Source: DASXMX01 sp036794395
GTDB taxonomy: Bacteria > Planctomycetota > Phycisphaerae > Tepidisphaerales > Tepidisphaeraceae
Length of the DNA stretch: 13,731 nt
Assembly: GCA_036794395.1 (NCBI GenBank)
Contig: DAIRGS010000185.1
Location: 1 to 13,731, forward strand
Direction: 5' to 3'
Part shown: piece by piece, positions 6,616-13,731 of the stretch
Layout: each line of letters opens with the position of its first letter
Numbering within the stretch: position 1 is the first letter of the stretch
Program-made: the position numbers and the translations under genes
Notes under the pieces: generated by a model
The model's database searches: none
Seen by the model: the letters and a program-made list of their open reading frames with translations, nothing else
Told to the model about the DNA's origin: nothing

Positions 6616-9600
6616 CCACGGCTGGTCGTGTAGTTGGACGGGTGGCCGGTGTGCGGGGATCAATCAATGCTTGAGCCTGGCGAAGGGCCACCTGGCAGAT
6701 GAGACGATCCTGAAGTTGTGGAGGGTCGATTTGCGTTTGATGCACGTTGGGTAAACCGTCGAATGCCTGCTCCAGCCGCCGGAACTCAATCAATGCAGCT
6801 GATGGATTGCCCTGACGGTACATTGCCATTGCCTTAAACAAATTCGCGGCAACTCGGGCTTCATCTGTAAGCCGGCCCGCGGAGGCTTCTGCCAGGATCG
6901 AAATGCCGTGGTCATAGCCCCCCGCGCGGTATTCGCTGACGCCCTGGGCGAACTGGCAGATGGCGCGCTCGGATGGGCGCGATTTTTCGGGATCGGCAGC
7001 GCCAAGTAGAGTTTGAACCGGTTTTGAATTCTGCGCGGTGGCGGGATCGAGCAAGGCGATGATCGCGGTATGCGCGGCCGCATTTCGGTCATTTGAAACG
7101 GAGCCGGCGCTAAGCATCAGGTTGCATTCCTCGCGGAAGACCGAACGGTCGTTCATTAAGAGGCCGAGCAGCGCCCGCTGGCGTCTCCAGAACGGTTCGG
7201 ATTGATCCATTGCGATTGCGGCCTTATATCGCTCCGCGGCAGCGGGGAATTGGCCGTCATGCGCGAGGAGTCCAGCCAGGCTCGACAGGGCATCGGCGCC
7301 GGCAGGCCCTTCCAATTCGTCAATTGCATGGCTCAGAGTTGGCGTGTCGGAAGGCGCGGGGAAGCGAGGAGAATTCGGCGCTGCCAGAGACAGCGGCTCA
7401 ATCCGCACCCACAGAAAGTTTCCACGGCCTTTGCGAAAATGCTCAACCGTTAGCACGTGGGGCCCGGAATCCAGTTCAAGGCCCCATACATCCCGCCGGG
7501 CCCGGTGTGCGGACCAGGAATTAATCACGCGGCGACCATCCACAAAGAGTAGTACGCCATCGACCGACGCGGCCGCAAAGCGGTACCGTCCCGCCGGCAA
7601 TTCGACGGTGGTTGTGGCCCTGGCGGTCTCCAAGGGAGCTGGGGTTACAAATGCATCGGCGAAGCTGTTCAATAATGTGACCGCGGGGACTTTTGCCTCC
7701 CAGACCTTCTGATCTGAAGAGGCGCTAGATGTGTCTAAACCAGTTAGGTCGATTTGTTGCGCGGCGAAGATTGAAATATTCCAATCCGAGATCAAAACCC
7801 ATTTTGAATACGCGCGTTTTGCCGAGCCGCGGGGAGAGATTTCGACGGTCATCAAATACAACCCGGGTCGTGGCGACGAGGGCGGAGGGGTGTCGGCGAG
7901 GGTAGCGGTGATTGAGTCTCGGTTATTCGCCTGACCCAACGGGAGCAAGGTAAAGCGGACGCCGGATGGCTCAAGGCTTTCGAGGTCTGGAGCCTCTTCG
8001 GGATGGTCGCACCAGATTTCATTCAGAGCGCAAAAAACCTGGGCGAGGACGCTGCCATCGGGCAATTGCGCCTTGGCGCCCAGTCCAAGAAGCAGGGCTT
8101 CGCGCACCAGCAGGCGGTACTTCCCATCCGTTCGTTTTCCATCTCTAAACTGAAGCTGAAGTTTCGCCGCCTCCGTCATCTGAATCCGGCCCGAGGCGAC
8201 CATTCCATTATCGACCCGGTATTGCGCGAGAATGGCGCTTCGGCCCACCACCGCCGAGCCTCCCTTGGGATAGAGTTCTTTGGCCCGGACCAGGCTATCG
8301 GCGATCAACTTGTCGCCTTCGGCGGATCGGTGCAGCGCCGCAAGGATTTCGGCATACCGCTTTAACATTTTTTCGGTATTCGGGTGGAAATCCCCGATGG
8401 CAACGCGCTCGTCGGCGTAGGTCGCGGACGCGACCTGAACGGCGTCAGAGAGTTTGCCCCGGGCGGCAAGGGATTCGGTGAGGCTGAAGCCGAGCGCGCC
8501 TCGCGTGATGCCGCCAACATGCCCGTCGGCATCGGCCCGCTTGAGGGCCCGGCGTGCAACCTGCTCGGCTTCGACGTAGTTCTGGGTGGAATTGAGCAGC
8601 ACCGCCAACTGATTCATGTATTGGTATGTCTCAGGCGTGGTGGCTTCGACGGGCCGACGTTCAACTTGTGCAACCAGGTCCCGCGAGAGCTGCTCGGCAC
8701 GGTCAATGTTCTGCTGGGAATGACGCCCGAAGCCTCCGCCGGGGGAAAGTTGGTGGACCAGGCTTCTGATTGCCCGCTGGGTGATGGGGCTGGAATCGCC
8801 TAGCGTTTGTCGAGCGGCCTGATAAGTGTGATCGGCAAAGATGGAATTTTGGTGGTATGCCAGCTCCGCGGCGATGCGAAGGGTTTGTTCTGATTTCACG
8901 CCATCGGGCAACCGGCTCGAAATATCGTAGGCCCGCTGGTATTGGTTGCGCGATGACTCGTCATTTCCAAGGTCTTCATATGCCTCGGCAAGGATCTCGC
9001 CTGCCTCAAGTTGGGCCTGGGGCTGGCCTGTGAAGCGCTTATCCAGATCGCCTGAGATCTTGTCCAGCAGGTTGACGTCTTTGCTTGCGCCGCTGTTGAG
9101 GTTAGCGCTGGCCAGGATTGTTTGAAGTAGTTGTTTGACCGAGTCGGCCCTTCTTAGAGAGATGTGGGTTTCCAACTCCTCGTGCTCGGCGACCATTCGC
9201 ATGTGGTCGGCTTCGCGTTTTTGGTTAATCGCTACGCCTTGGGCCCATGTAGCGCGGTAGGCCTGCCAGACGCTGATGATGGTTGCTGCCACCAGCACGG
9301 CCGCGAAACCTCCGGCCGCAACGATCGCGCCGCGGTGCCGCTGGACGAATTTACGCATCCGATACCGGGTCGAAGGGGGCGAGGCTTCGATCGGTTCGTG
9401 GCCGATATATCGACGGATATCGAGGGCCAGTGTGCTGGTGGACTCGTATCGCAGAGCGCGATCTTTCTCGAGGCAGCGCATGACGATCCAGTCGAGATCG
9501 CCGCGGATTGTCTGAACCAGACGTTTCGGGTCTGATTGGCGTTGGCTTGCAACGGTCGCCGCGAGATCCGGAGCCAGCGGAAGGAGTCGGGTGGAAGGAC

Positions 9601-10564
9601 GCGGCGGCACTTCTTCACGGATGATTCTGCAAAGTTCCTCTCGCGTTACGCTCTTGAGGCGCGAACGGTCGAAGGGCGTTGTGCCGGTGAGCAGTTCATA
9701 GAGCACGACGCCCAGTGCGTACACGTCGCTGCGGGTATCCACATTGATCCCGCTGTGCTCGACTTGCTCGGGGCTCATGTAGAGGGGTGTGCCCATCATC
9801 TGCCAGACTTCGGTGACTTCGGTCGGGTCTTGTCCGATCATGGTCTGGCTGGTGGCCTTTGCGATGCCGAAGTCGATGATCTTGGGGACCGGCAGGCCAT
9901 CGAGCATCGTGACCAGAATGTTGGACGGCTTGAGATCGCGGTGAATGATCCCTTTCTGATGGGCATGCTGCACGGCGTTGCAAACCTGCATGAACAAGTC
10001 GAGGCGGCGCTCGATGTTCAACAGGTTCTGGTCGCAGTATTCGGTGATGGGCATGCCCCGGACGAGTTCCATCACGAAGAAAGGGCGACCTGAGGAGGTT
10101 GCTCCCGCATCGAGCACTTTGGCAATGCTGGGATGGTCCATCATTGCCAGCGCCTGCCGCTCGGTATCGAAGCGGATGATGACCTTCCCGGTGTCCATCC
10201 CCAGCTTGATGACCTTGAGCGCTACATCCCGGCGAACGGGCCATTTTTGATGGGCTCTGTAGACAGTGCCCATTCCGCCTTCGCCAATCACGTCCAGCAG
10301 CTCATATTTGTCTATCTGTGTGCCCAGTTGATGGGTGTTTCCGTGGATGTTCCTGCCGTGGGCTGATGGCGGCGCGTCAACGGTGGGGTCGACCAGAAAA
10401 TCGATGGCATGATCCAGGGAATCAAGCAGTTCATCGAGCCGTTTGCGCAGGGTCCGGTTCTGACCACAGGCGGCATCGAGAAACGTGGGGCGGCTGCGGG
10501 GGGGAATCTCGACGGCTTCATCAAGAATATCGCGGAGAGCGGCATCGTCCTGTTGGATATTCAT
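6560..10564 (-). CDS. Membrane-anchored Ser/Thr kinase with TPR-like and PA14-like ectodomain
   Basis: A 1334-residue Hanks-type kinase. Residues 1-84 form the helical N-terminus common in planctomycete kinases. The kinase domain (about 87-390) is intact: glycine loop G-E-G-G-M-G (94-99), Lys117 in VALK, Glu135 of helix C, H-R-D-L-K-P-S-N (208-215) with catalytic Asp210, D-F-G (231-233) and M-S-P-E (263-266). One membrane helix spans about 412-435, after a basic stretch. The outer part holds helical, TPR-like repeats (about 510-860), a beta-rich insert around 955-1057 resembling a PA14 domain (VDGVLLFVDGRRVINSW at 1001-1017), and more TPR-like helices (1088-1290). The tail is rich in Thr-Arg-Pro. 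It should phosphorylate cytoplasmic targets in response to an outside or periplasmic signal. The gene lies 62 bp downstream of an ECF sigma gene on the same strand, a pairing known in Planctomycetes, so the sigma factor or its partners are natural substrates (inference). No clear Shine-Dalgarno precedes the ATG. Confidence 0.95.
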   Translation of the reverse strand: MNIQQDDAALRDILDEAVEIPPRSRPTFLDAACGQNRTLRKRLDELLDSLDHAIDFLVDPTVDAPPSAHGRNIHGNTHQLGTQIDKYELLDVIGEGGMGTVYRAHQKWPVRRDVALKVIKLGMDTGKVIIRFDTERQALAMMDHPSIAKVLDAGATSSGRPFFVMELVRGMPITEYCDQNLLNIERRLDLFMQVCNAVQHAHQKGIIHRDLKPSNILVTMLDGLPVPKIIDFGIAKATSQTMIGQDPTEVTEVWQMMGTPLYMSPEQVEHSGINVDTRSDVYALGVVLYELLTGTTPFDRSRLKSVTREELCRIIREEVPPRPSTRLLPLAPDLAATVASQRQSDPKRLVQTIRGDLDWIVMRCLEKDRALRYESTSTLALDIRRYIGHEPIEASPPSTRYRMRKFVQRHRGAIVAAGGFAAVLVAATIISVWQAYRATWAQGVAINQKREADHMRMVAEHEELETHISLRRADSVKQLLQTILASANLNSGASKDVNLLDKISGDLDKRFTGQPQAQLEAGEILAEAYEDLGNDESSRNQYQRAYDISSRLPDGVKSEQTLRIAAELAYHQNSIFADHTYQAARQTLGDSSPITQRAIRSLVHQLSPGGGFGRHSQQNIDRAEQLSRDLVAQVERRPVEATTPETYQYMNQLAVLLNSTQNYVEAEQVARRALKRADADGHVGGITRGALGFSLTESLAARGKLSDAVQVASATYADERVAIGDFHPNTEKMLKRYAEILAALHRSAEGDKLIADSLVRAKELYPKGGSAVVGRSAILAQYRVDNGMVASGRIQMTEAAKLQLQFRDGKRTDGKYRLLVREALLLGLGAKAQLPDGSVLAQVFCALNEIWCDHPEEAPDLESLEPSGVRFTLLPLGQANNRDSITATLADTPPPSSPRPGLYLMTVEISPRGSAKRAYSKWVLISDWNISIFAAQQIDLTGLDTSSASSDQKVWEAKVPAVTLLNSFADAFVTPAPLETARATTTVELPAGRYRFAAASVDGVLLFVDGRRVINSWSAHRARRDVWGLELDSGPHVLTVEHFRKGRGNFLWVRIEPLSLAAPNSPRFPAPSDTPTLSHAIDELEGPAGADALSSLAGLLAHDGQFPAAAERYKAAIAMDQSEPFWRRQRALLGLLMNDRSVFREECNLMLSAGSVSNDRNAAAHTAIIALLDPATAQNSKPVQTLLGAADPEKSRPSERAICQFAQGVSEYRAGGYDHGISILAEASAGRLTDEARVAANLFKAMAMYRQGNPSAALIEFRRLEQAFDGLPNVHQTQIDPPQLQDRLICQVALRQAQALIDPRTPATRPTTRPAVVKRSAPAAASEPAQLGVE

Positions 10565-10626
10565 GGGTATTCCGTATCGATCGGATCAGAAAGCTCTGCA
10601 GCGCTCTTCCGTGGACCGCCATGGTT

Positions 10627-11229
10627 TCATCTGGAGGCGGAGGCGACATCCGGATCAGACAGTTCGCGAAACAACACGGCGCGGGCGTAAGTCCATTCCC
10701 GCTTTACGGTTCGAGGCGATACGCCCAGCACCTTTGCCGTCTCTTCGACACTCAGGCCGGCATAAAACCGTAGCCTCACGACCTTGGCAACATCGGGAGA
10801 CTGTTGATCAAGGCGGGAAAGAGCCTCGTCAAGGGCCATGATTTCGGGAATTTGTTCTTCCGCGGCCAAATCGAGGACGTTAATCAGGACCCGCCGATGG
10901 CGCCCCCCGCGTTTAGTTTGGCCTCTGGCGCGTGCGTGATCGATCAGAATTCGGCGCATTGCCTCAGCCGCGGCGACGAAAAACTGGCCTCGACTGGCCC
11001 ACTCGATCTGCCCGCCGGCTTGGAGCCGAACGTAAGCCTCGTGAACCAAACCCGTGGTTTGCAGGGTGTGATCGACGCGTTCTTCGGCCATGCGGCGTCG
11101 CGCCAGGCCTCGCAGTTGTTCGTAAACGATTGGAAACAATTCGCTGTTGGGCTCGTGGCTTGGGGCTCTTTCAGGAGATGCCGGGGGCGACGGCTGGGAG
11201 GGGGGAATATCCTCAGGTTCGGTCAACAT
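10627..11229 (-). CDS. ECF sigma factor, kinase-associated type
   Basis: A 200-residue sigma-70-family regulator of the Sigma70_ECF type (Pfam PF07638/TIGR02999-like). After a Pro/Ser-rich N-terminus (1-30), region 2 spans about 31-105 with the family hallmarks L-Q-T-T-G-L-V-H-E-A-Y-V-R-L (56-69) and the F-F-V-A-A-A-E-A-M-R-R-I-L-I-D-H-A-R run (83-100). Region 4 spans about 132-190, with helix-turn-helix residues L-S-V-E-E-T-A-K-V-L-G-V-S-P-R-T-V-K-R-E-W (159-179) for -35 recognition. It would direct RNA polymerase to its own promoter set. The frame extends upstream to an ATG at 11379, but those 50 codons look unlike the family and would exceed its usual length of about 190, so the ATG at 11229 is preferred although it lacks a clear Shine-Dalgarno. 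The kinase gene follows after 62 bp, suggesting an operon. Confidence 0.92.
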   Translation of the reverse strand: MLTEPEDIPPSQPSPPASPERAPSHEPNSELFPIVYEQLRGLARRRMAEERVDHTLQTTGLVHEAYVRLQAGGQIEWASRGQFFVAAAEAMRRILIDHARARGQTKRGGRHRRVLINVLDLAAEEQIPEIMALDEALSRLDQQSPDVAKVVRLRFYAGLSVEETAKVLGVSPRTVKREWTYARAVLFRELSDPDVASASR

Positions 11230-11498
11230 AAATACATCTCGCGAACCAAACGACAACGGGATTGATTCAATGGGATTGTCATCAAAACGTGAGGACGTGC
11301 AAGAGGTTGCGATCGATGAGCAGCCGGTCGATGCGGGCTCCGCAAAAATCTTGGCCCCGGCGGCGAGGAATTCACGCATATAGGGGGGCCGGAGGTTCGC
11401 GCTTAATGATTGAAGGGGGGTGGGGCGAAAGGTTTTCTAGGGCTGAGGCGGCAAGGGGGCCGCCTTTGGCCTTTTTTTATTTAGCGCGGTCTATGGGT
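11230..11498. other. Intergenic region between the membrane-protein gene and the first ECF sigma gene
   Basis: There is no credible gene in these 269 bp. The section next to the sigma start (11230-11380) is in frame with it but is probably leader or promoter DNA. I found no convincing -35/-10 pair or ECF-type AAC/CGT promoter by eye. The distal part holds a G-rich tract (11415-11426) and a terminator-like structure at 11447-11478, annotated separately. The length suggests the sigma-kinase pair can be transcribed independently of the genes upstream. Confidence 0.5.
11447..11478 (+). terminator. Terminator-like hairpin with T-run (plus strand)
   Basis: GGCGGC (11447-11452), a six-base loop and GCCGCC (11459-11464) are followed by TTTGGCC and seven Ts (11472-11478). 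A smaller GGCC/GGCC pairing abuts the T-run directly. The T-run is on the plus strand, yet both flanking genes are on the minus strand, so it would stop antisense transcription. On the minus strand the same hairpin has a preceding A-run but no following T-run. Function is therefore doubtful. Confidence 0.35.
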
Positions 11499-12473
11499 TT
11501 ATGGATTTGCGCTTGAGACGCGAACGTTGGTGAATTTGATGTCGCCGGCGGGTTGGGCGCCGGTGCGGATGAAGCGGACGCCGAGGTATCGGGGTTTGTC
11601 GCCCAGCTCATTTCGACCGGCCCAGCGTTGGCCGTCCACTTCGACAATTGCCAGATCGCCTTTAAGCAGCACGCGAATCAAGTGGTTATCGGTTTTGGAG
11701 CCGAGCTTTGCCTCGCGGGCCATTTTGCCGTTCACGACGACTTTCTGGAGGTCGTTCTGGATTTGCCAGACCAGTTCCTGGGAACTGATGGCTCGGTCGG
11801 CACTGAAGTTGGAATCGTTGGCCGCGAAAACCTGGGGGATCAGGTCTGGCGAGGGGTGGTCGATGTGCAGGGATGCTTGAAGGGCAAGCGCCTGGGCAGC
11901 GGGGACCGGCTCGCTCAGGACGATGCCTCCGCCGGCGTAGTCGCCTTGCGCGGGTTGGGTGGTGCCCGCGACCTTCAGGCCGTTTGTGGTGTCCAGGGGC
12001 AGGCTTCCGATGGTGCGCCAGGCGGCGGGAATCCCGTTCTCGAAGATGGCGGAACTGATGTCTTTGGCAAAATAGGTGGATGCTAATTCGCTGATGGCCT
12101 TGGCGCTGTCGTCGACAGGGGTGCGTGGATAAAACTCGAACACTGCAATGGCCACGATCGCGATGATCACCACCGCCGCGATCGCGGCAATCAAGGTGGC
12201 AACATGAAACCGGCTTGGGGTCGGCGGGTTTTGCTGGTCAAGTCCGTTGAGTAGCTTACGGGTAAAACCCGCACCCGCTCGAACGCTGCGAAAATCGCGC
12301 CCGCTCTCTAGCGCTTCGCGCGCCTCGATCAGCAGTTTGTATTCATCCACGCTTTCGCCGGAGGCTTTGAGCTGCGCGACCGCCTGATGCCATTCGGGGC
12401 TGCCGGGACCGGCGCGGAGGGCATCAGTCAGAAGGGAAAGGAAGGGGTCGTTGGTGTCGATCTCAGCAGGCAT
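11499..12473 (-). CDS. Single-pass membrane protein with jelly-roll-like ectodomain, candidate anti-sigma factor
   Basis: A 324-residue protein. The cytoplasmic part (1-86) is helical and contains a charged segment D-E-Y-K-L-L-I-E-A-R-E-A-L-E-S-G (43-58) and G-F-T-R-K-L-L-N-G-L-D (69-79). One strong membrane helix spans about 90-114. The outside part (about 120-324) is beta-rich and ends in D-I-K-F-T-N-V-R-V, like the close of LamG/DUF1080-type jelly rolls; L-V-W-Q-I-Q-N-D (234-241) and I-V-E-V-D-G-Q-R-W (276-284) fit beta strands. I do not recognise a named family. Its position directly downstream of an ECF sigma gene on the same strand, with N-in, one-helix topology, is what a membrane anti-sigma factor looks like; no HxxxCxxC zinc motif is present. 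The frame extends to a TTG at 12509, but those 12 codons are read from repeat element C, so the ATG at 12473 is chosen although it lacks a Shine-Dalgarno. Confidence 0.75.
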   Translation of the reverse strand: MPAEIDTNDPFLSLLTDALRAGPGSPEWHQAVAQLKASGESVDEYKLLIEAREALESGRDFRSVRAGAGFTRKLLNGLDQQNPPTPSRFHVATLIAAIAAVVIIAIVAIAVFEFYPRTPVDDSAKAISELASTYFAKDISSAIFENGIPAAWRTIGSLPLDTTNGLKVAGTTQPAQGDYAGGGIVLSEPVPAAQALALQASLHIDHPSPDLIPQVFAANDSNFSADRAISSQELVWQIQNDLQKVVVNGKMAREAKLGSKTDNHLIRVLLKGDLAIVEVDGQRWAGRNELGDKPRYLGVRFIRTGAQPAGDIKFTNVRVSSANP

Positions 12474-12489
12474 TTTTGGAAACTTGAAA

Positions 12490-12693
12490 CTCGAATGATC
12501 CTTCGACAAGCTCAGGACAGGCTACTCTATGATGAAATCCGAATGTTCAAATGACGAATGACGAAACAGGAAGCCAGTGCAGACGGTTGCTCATTTCAAC
12601 TCGAATATGTCCTTGTTTCGTCATTTGGTCATTTGGATTTGATTCGCCTGCCCTGAGCTTGTCGAAGGGTCATTCGAATTTCGTCATTCGTCA
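12490..12693. repeat. Nested inverted intergenic repeat, element C
   Basis: The outer arms at 12490-12522 and 12646-12678 are reverse complements at 30 of 33 positions and contain the core CTTCGACAAGCTCAGG and its complement CCTGAGCTTGTCGAAG. Inside, a second, less perfect pair lies at about 12531-12570 (TGACGAATGACGAAACAGG) and 12611-12645 (CCTTGTTTCGTCATTTGG). The end 12679-12693 carries further TCGTCATTCGTCATT units. The loop is about 12571-12610. The element fills almost the whole 217-bp gap between the second sigma gene and the membrane-protein gene. The TGA stop of the sigma gene (12691-12693) is the first TGA of the repeat. Peptides read through it (L-S-L-S-K-G type) are low-complexity artefacts. 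It would be transcribed inside the putative sigma/anti-sigma mRNA as a long hairpin. Confidence 0.9.
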
Positions 12694-13389
12694 TTCCTTA
12701 TCTGGTTCCTTCGCCTCGTCCTCTTCAGGCACCGCGCCGGTGATGCGTGCAAGGCGTCGCAGGCCGTGGAACATTCGCGAGCGTAGCGTGACGGCTTTGG
12801 TGCCGGTGATTTCTTCCATCTCTGCGTACGAGAGATCCTGGAACACGCCCAGCACAATCACTTCTTTCTGGTCCGTCGGCAATCCATCGAGCGCGCTGAG
12901 GATGCGGGCAATTTCTTCGCGTTTTTCGACGTCGTCGGTGGCATGGGCGGCGACCTGATATGGGTCGCCGGACATATCAATGCCTTCGAGATTCAGCTCG
13001 GTGATGTTTCGAATGGGGCTGCGCTTGCGGCGGCGCGACTGGTTGATCGCAAGGTTGCGAGTGATTGTAAAAAGCCAGGTCGAAAATTTTTGCGGATAGC
13101 GATACGTGGGGGCGAACCGGAAGGCGCGGAGGAACACTTCCTGCCCGATCGACTCGACGTCTTCGAGGTTGCCGAGCATGCGGTACAGGTAAGACAGGAC
13201 CGAGGCGCTGTATCGTTCGTAGAGCAGTGAGAACGCCTGCTTGTCGCCCTGCTGAGTGCGGCGCATGAGGTCTTCATCAGACGCTCGGCCAAGAGTCGCG
13301 GGCTTGAGGGCTTCAACCTCCGCCGGGGGAGGCGGCGGCTTGGGGGGTTTGCGCGAGGCGCTGGGCTTTTCGGCCTGCCTTTGCTGCAT
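12691..13389 (-). CDS. ECF sigma factor (RpoE-like)
   Basis: A 232-residue sigma-70-family factor. Residues 1-35 form a basic, proline-rich extension (K-P-P-K-P-P-P-P-P) that is unusual for the family. Region 2 covers about 38-118: D-L-M-R-R-T-Q-Q-G-D (40-49), the core-binding and -10 segment N-L-E-D-V-E-S-I-G-Q-E-V-F-L-R-A-F-R (74-91) and F-S-T-W-L-F-T-I-T-R-N-L-A (102-114). Region 4 covers about 155-214, with L-P-x-x-Q-K-E-V-I-x-L (170-180) and helix-turn-helix L-S-Y-A-E-M-E-E-I-T-G-T-K-A-V-T-L-R-S-R (186-205). It differs clearly from the kinase-linked sigma factor at 10627-11229. ATG 13389 is supported by GGAG five bases upstream. The membrane protein downstream is its likely regulator. 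The last three codons and stop run into repeat element C, so the original C-terminus may have been altered by the repeat. Confidence 0.93.
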   Translation of the reverse strand: MQQRQAEKPSASRKPPKPPPPPAEVEALKPATLGRASDEDLMRRTQQGDKQAFSLLYERYSASVLSYLYRMLGNLEDVESIGQEVFLRAFRFAPTYRYPQKFSTWLFTITRNLAINQSRRRKRSPIRNITELNLEGIDMSGDPYQVAAHATDDVEKREEIARILSALDGLPTDQKEVIVLGVFQDLSYAEMEEITGTKAVTLRSRMFHGLRRLARITGAVPEEDEAKEPDKE

Positions 13390-13731
13390 CGAGTCTCCAC
13401 CGCAAGTGCGAAAGCACGCGACGTGATCTTCGCCACGGAGTTCCGCCGAATCCCCTGGAAGCGCGATCCTATTCGCCGGTAAGGGTTTCCGTCAACCAAA
13501 AGATGTGGCATTGGGTCCAACAATCGTGATTTAGATAAAATAAGTCGAATTATCGGACGTTATCGGGGGATTGACATGTCATGCTTCCTATTTGGCGACG
13601 ATTAGTCTTGCCTGGCCATCGCACTTGGGCTGTTCCCAAACTCACGTCGATGCGATCGGTGGAACTTCTGACCGACCGTCGCCGGTTTGAGTGAACGCAA
13701 AAGTTCGCCCGCCGCCGAATGTTTCGGCTGG
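13390..13731. other. Gene-free right end, upstream of the second ECF sigma gene
   Basis: No gene is supported in these 342 bp. GGAG (13395-13398) is the ribosome binding site of the sigma gene. An AT-rich tract at 13529-13555 is the most promoter-like stretch for it, but no clean -35/-10 pair was seen. TGACATGTCA (13572-13581) is a perfect 10-bp palindrome and a possible operator. A perfect hairpin GCCGAA-TGT-TTCGGC lies at 13714-13728, three bases from the window edge, so whether a T-run follows cannot be seen. A 37-codon plus-strand frame from 13581 to about 13694 has no visible family features. Confidence 0.5.
13395..13398 (-). promoter_or_regulatory. Ribosome binding site of the second ECF sigma gene
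   Basis: GGAG on the minus strand, five bases before the ATG at 13389. This supports the long proline-rich N-terminus as translated rather than an annotation artefact. Confidence 0.6.

Noticed and set aside
9696..10244. Other-frame open frames inside the kinase gene, on both strands
   Set aside because: They are shadows of the intact 1334-residue kinase frame, favoured by high GC at third positions, and have no domain features.
11230..11379. Longer N-terminus for the kinase-linked sigma factor, starting at 11379
   Set aside because: The extra 50 codons have no resemblance to the family, no ribosome site is visible, and the ATG at 11229 gives the usual length.
12474..12509. TTG start of the membrane-protein gene
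   Set aside because: The added codons are encoded by the arm of repeat element C, so the ATG at 12473 is more plausible.
12551..12958. Plus-strand frame containing L-S-L-S-K-G-H-S-N-F
   Set aside because: It reads through inverted-repeat element C and then antisense to the sigma gene. It has no family features.
13571..13600. TTGACA at 13571 as a plus-strand promoter
   Set aside because: No acceptable -10 box lies 15-19 bases downstream and no gene follows within the window.

Overview
The window looks like chromosomal DNA from a planctomycete, plausibly the Phycisphaerae/Tepidisphaera side. The evidence is indirect: an ECF sigma factor directly upstream of a giant membrane-anchored Ser/Thr kinase, two tandem secreted PQQ-like beta-propeller proteins of the 'WPxWLGPxG' type, a Thr-Arg-Pro-rich protein tail, moderately high GC by eye, and intergenic gaps filled with short-period repeats. 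No marker gene fixes the taxonomy.

Layout. 1-273: repeat element A. 274-2938 (minus): two secreted beta-propeller proteins separated by repeat element B. 2939-3351: gene-free, with a hairpin-rich repeat. 3352-4383 (minus): a UbiA-type membrane prenyltransferase. 4384-4719: divergent intergenic region with a GC-rich hairpin. 4720-6615 (plus): ribH (lumazine synthase) followed 12 bp later by a cytochrome P450, probably one operon. The P450 3' end overlaps, tail to tail, the 3' end of a 1334-residue Ser/Thr kinase (6560-10564, minus). Upstream of the kinase on the same strand lie an ECF sigma factor (10627-11229), a single-pass membrane protein with a jelly-roll-like ectodomain (11499-12473, candidate anti-sigma factor), repeat element C, and a second ECF sigma factor (12691-13389). 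13390-13731 is gene-free.

How the genes may work together. The right half (6560-13389) reads as a signalling locus with two sigma factors and two one-pass membrane proteins. Each membrane protein has a cytoplasmic N-terminus (kinase, or putative sigma-binding region), one membrane helix, and an outside part with a sugar-binding-like beta fold (PA14-like in the kinase, LamG/DUF1080-like in the other). A surface-glycan or debris-sensing circuit is a reasonable hypothesis but is inference. The ribH-P450 pair joins flavin synthesis to an oxidative enzyme.

The most distinctive non-coding signal is the set of intergenic repeat elements. A and B share one composite plan: a 9-bp-period CACAGAG arm, a 28-bp core matching at 24 of 28 positions and placed 22 bp after the arm in both, then an inverted short-period arm. 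Element C is a nested inverted repeat (30 of 33 outer-arm matches) that fills the gap between the second sigma gene and the membrane-protein gene, supplying the stop codon of the first and a spurious upstream start for the second.
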